A stretch of DNA of 64,000 nt from Trichobilharzia regenti (Eukaryota > Platyhelminthes > Trematoda > Strigeidida > Schistosomatidae). The stretch is taken from contig OX235263.1 of assembly GCA_944472135.2 (NCBI GenBank), forward strand, positions 8,415,517-8,479,516. The letters are read 5' to 3'. Position numbers and translations under genes: made by a program. Every line of letters begins with the position of its first letter. The first letter of the stretch is position 1. Below, piece by piece: positions 62,263 to 64,000 of the stretch. Under the pieces are notes generated by a model that was not told where the DNA came from, did no database searches, and saw only the letters and a program-made list of their open reading frames with translations.

Positions 62263-62339
62263 CTAGTACCACTGGGGATGCCTGTTCCACTCAGCCAACC
62301 TGTGTTTTTTTCGAGATCAGAACCGACCAGTAAACTAGG

Positions 62340-62432
62340 TGTGCGTCGGTGGCACAGCGGTTAGGATGCTCGCCGACCATGCACATGGTCCGGGGTTCAA
62401 TCCCCGGCTACACACGCACTCCTTTACCTCGC
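62340..62432 (+). mobile_element. tRNA-like SINE head fused to a LINE ORF
   Basis: Plus strand: GTGCGTCGGTGGCACAGCGG (A box), B box GGGTTCAATCCCC (62,393-62,405), then CACTCCTTTACCTCGCTAGC. It stays open in the frame of the LINE RT that follows. Confidence 0.65.
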
Positions 62433-64000
62433 TAGCCACACTGAACCTCCCCGCCACCCACCACGTACCCGAATGGGATATAGACACTGGTCCGCCGTCT
62501 GTAGGTGAGGTTACAAAAGCTATCAGTAATTTGAAACGAGGCAAAGCGGCAGGACCCGACGGAATTATTCCGGAGGTGTTTAAATATGGGGGTGACATAC
62601 TAGTTTGTAGATTAACTGAGGTACTAGGCAAAGTCTGGGAATCAGAGACAGTACCATCAGACTGGGGTAAGTCACTCATTATACCGATATTCAAGAAGGG
62701 AAACAAGTCCTCGTGTGATAATCATAGGGGGATCAGCCTAACGAACATAGTCTCTAAAATCCTAGGCTCAGTAATCATGCATAGACTAAGCAGAACTCGG
62801 GAGGAACAGACAAGGGAAAATCAAGCAGGCTTTAGACCAGGTAGAGGGTGCATAGATCATATCTTCACTCTTCGACAGATTCTAGAACATAGACACACCT
62901 TTCGGCGTCCAACAATTGTCATATTTCTTGACTTGAAGGCGGCCTTCGACTCCGTGGATCTAAAGGTACTATGGCAATGTCTGACTGTGAAGGGAGTGCC
63001 AAGAAAGTACATCGCACTAATCAAGGCACTCTATTCAAACTCACGTAGTCGTGTAAGGGCTTATGGGGAATTGTCATCTGAATTAGTAACAACCAGTGGT
63101 GTCCGACAGGGATGTCCACTTTCCCCATTTCTGTTTAACTTCATCATAGATATGCTAATGGAAGTATCCTTAACTGAACGTAGTGACTTAGGAATCGACT
63201 TGTTACCAGGGAATAATCTAATGGACTTAGAATATGCAGATGACATAGTCCTGTTAGGGGAGGATGCTGACAAAATGCAGAGTCTTCTGAACACCTTGAG
63301 CAGCAATCTTCGTATGTTTGGCATGCGATTCGCCCCTGCAAAATGTAAGATGCTGCTACAGGACTGGACGACGTCAACCCCTAACTTAGTGATAGGGAGT
63401 GAAGTGATAGAACATGTTGACCACTTCACCTACTTGGGAAGTTGTATTAGCACCAACGGACTGATTGGCGATGAAATCTCAGCACGGATCCGAAAAGCTC
63501 GAGCTGCTTTCGCTGACTTACACCATCTCTGGCGTAGGCGTGACATCCGGTTATCAACCAAGGGACGTGTGTACTGCTCATCAGTTCGCTCCGTCCTTCT
63601 CTATGGCTCTGAAACATGGCCAATACGCGTTGAAGACATGAAAAGGTTGACTGCTTTCGATCATAGATGTCTGCGATCTCTGTCTCACGTTAGGTGGTTT
63701 CACAAGATAAGTAATGTTGACGTTAGGCGTAGAGTGTTGGGCAAAGAGGGAAAATCAATCGACGAGGTTATAAAGTTACATAGACTAAGATGGCTAGGTC
63801 ACGTGCTGCGCATGCCTAACCATCGCCTCCCCCGACGGGCATTGTTAGCTGATATAGGTTCAGGTTGGAAAAGAGCCAGTGGTGGCCAAACAAAAACATG
63901 GCATCAATCCATGAAATCCTTGACAGTTAAACTGAGTCAGGTAGGGAGATGCAGACTCCCGGGTTGGGGCCCTCGGGACTCTAGGAATCAATGGCTGGAG
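62366..64000 (+). CDS. LINE family X reverse transcriptase, open to window edge
   Basis: One frame without stops from 62,339 to the end of the window (first ATG 62,366, inside the SINE-like head; LINE homology from about 62,440). It shows [60 protein letters not shown], motif [15 protein letters not shown], motif [15 protein letters not shown], motif [60 protein letters not shown], then [14 protein letters not shown] and [10 protein letters not shown]. All RT catalytic residues are present. 5'-truncated (no endonuclease). By comparison with 35.9-36.2 kb only about 25 more residues would follow. The clade is uncertain (RTE-like or a neighbouring group). Confidence 0.85.
   Translation, partial: MLADHAHGPGFNPRLHTHSFTSLATLNLPATHHVPEWDIDTGPPSVGEVTKAISNLKRGKAAGPDGIIPEVFKYGGDILVCRLTEVLGKVWESETVPSDWGKSLIIPIFKKGNKSSCDNHRGISLTNIVSKILGSVIMHRLSRTREEQTRENQAGFRPGRGCIDHIFTLRQILEHRHTFRRPTIVIFLDLKAAFDSVDLKVLWQCLTVKGVPRKYIALIKALYSNSRSRVRAYGELSSELVTTSGVRQGCPLSPFLFNFIIDMLMEVSLTERSDLGIDLLPGNNLMDLEYADDIVLLGEDADKMQSLLNTLSSNLRMFGMRFAPAKCKMLLQDWTTSTPNLVIGSEVIEHVDHFTYLGSCISTNGLIGDEISARIRKARAAFADLHHLWRRRDIRLSTKGRVYCSSVRSVLLYGSETWPIRVEDMKRLTAFDHRCLRSLSHVRWFHKISNVDVRRRVLGKEGKSIDEVIKLHRLRWLGHVLRMPNHRLPRRALLADIGSGWKRASGGQTKTWHQSMKSLTVKLSQVGRCRLPGWGPRDSRNQWLE

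Noticed and set aside
62340..62432. Functional tRNA genes (here and at 1.5, 5.6, 35.4, 36.9, 37.4, 57.45 and 59.0 kb)
   Set aside because: A and B boxes are present, but the cloverleaf is incomplete and the sequence runs on into repeated SINE bodies or ribozymes.

Overview
The window looks like a schistosome (Schistosoma, blood-fluke) nuclear genome segment that is almost entirely transposable elements. The basis is the element mix: Penelope-like elements (PLEs) with an RT fused to a GIY-YIG nuclease, RTE-clade LINEs of the SR2 type, CR1-type LINEs, short Ty3/Gypsy-type LTRs, and tRNA-promoter SINEs that carry hammerhead ribozymes (the Sm-alpha type known from schistosomes). A 34-nt mini-intron in a host gene also fits. 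The species and chromosome cannot be fixed from the sequence. There are no prokaryotic features.

Layout. 0-16.8 kb: remnants of PLE and CR1, then a minus-strand host gene relic (about 15.84-6.6 kb, with a domain resembling DUF4806). One exon of that relic is split by a PLE, and one intron holds an RTE LINE which is itself split by a CR1 LINE. 16,835-34,929 and 37,557-53,650: two arms of a giant inverted repeat around a 2.6-kb spacer. The arms share the same ordered series of PLE, SINE, CR1, RTE and LTR remnants. They differ by clean insertions with target-site duplications: an RTE, a deleted LTR element and a LINE 3' end in the left arm only, and a solo LTR in the right arm only. They also differ by one SINE unit (monomer left, dimer right). 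53.65-56.9 kb: LINE and SINE debris, microsatellites and probably a 3' UTR. 56.9-60.1 kb: the last two exons of a YOD1/OTU1 deubiquitinase gene (minus strand) around a 2.8-kb repeat-filled intron. 60.2-64 kb: a PLE piece, two solo LTRs, and a LINE reverse transcriptase frame that is open to the window edge.

The most notable content is (1) the large palindrome with datable arm-specific insertions, and (2) three SINE families with hammerhead-like ribozymes. Several of these match the catalytic consensus, and two families have a palindromic stem III. One is present as monomer versus dimer between the same 13-bp target-site duplications. Nearly all TE reading frames are broken. The best preserved are the right-arm PLE (572 aa) and the LINE RT at the right edge.
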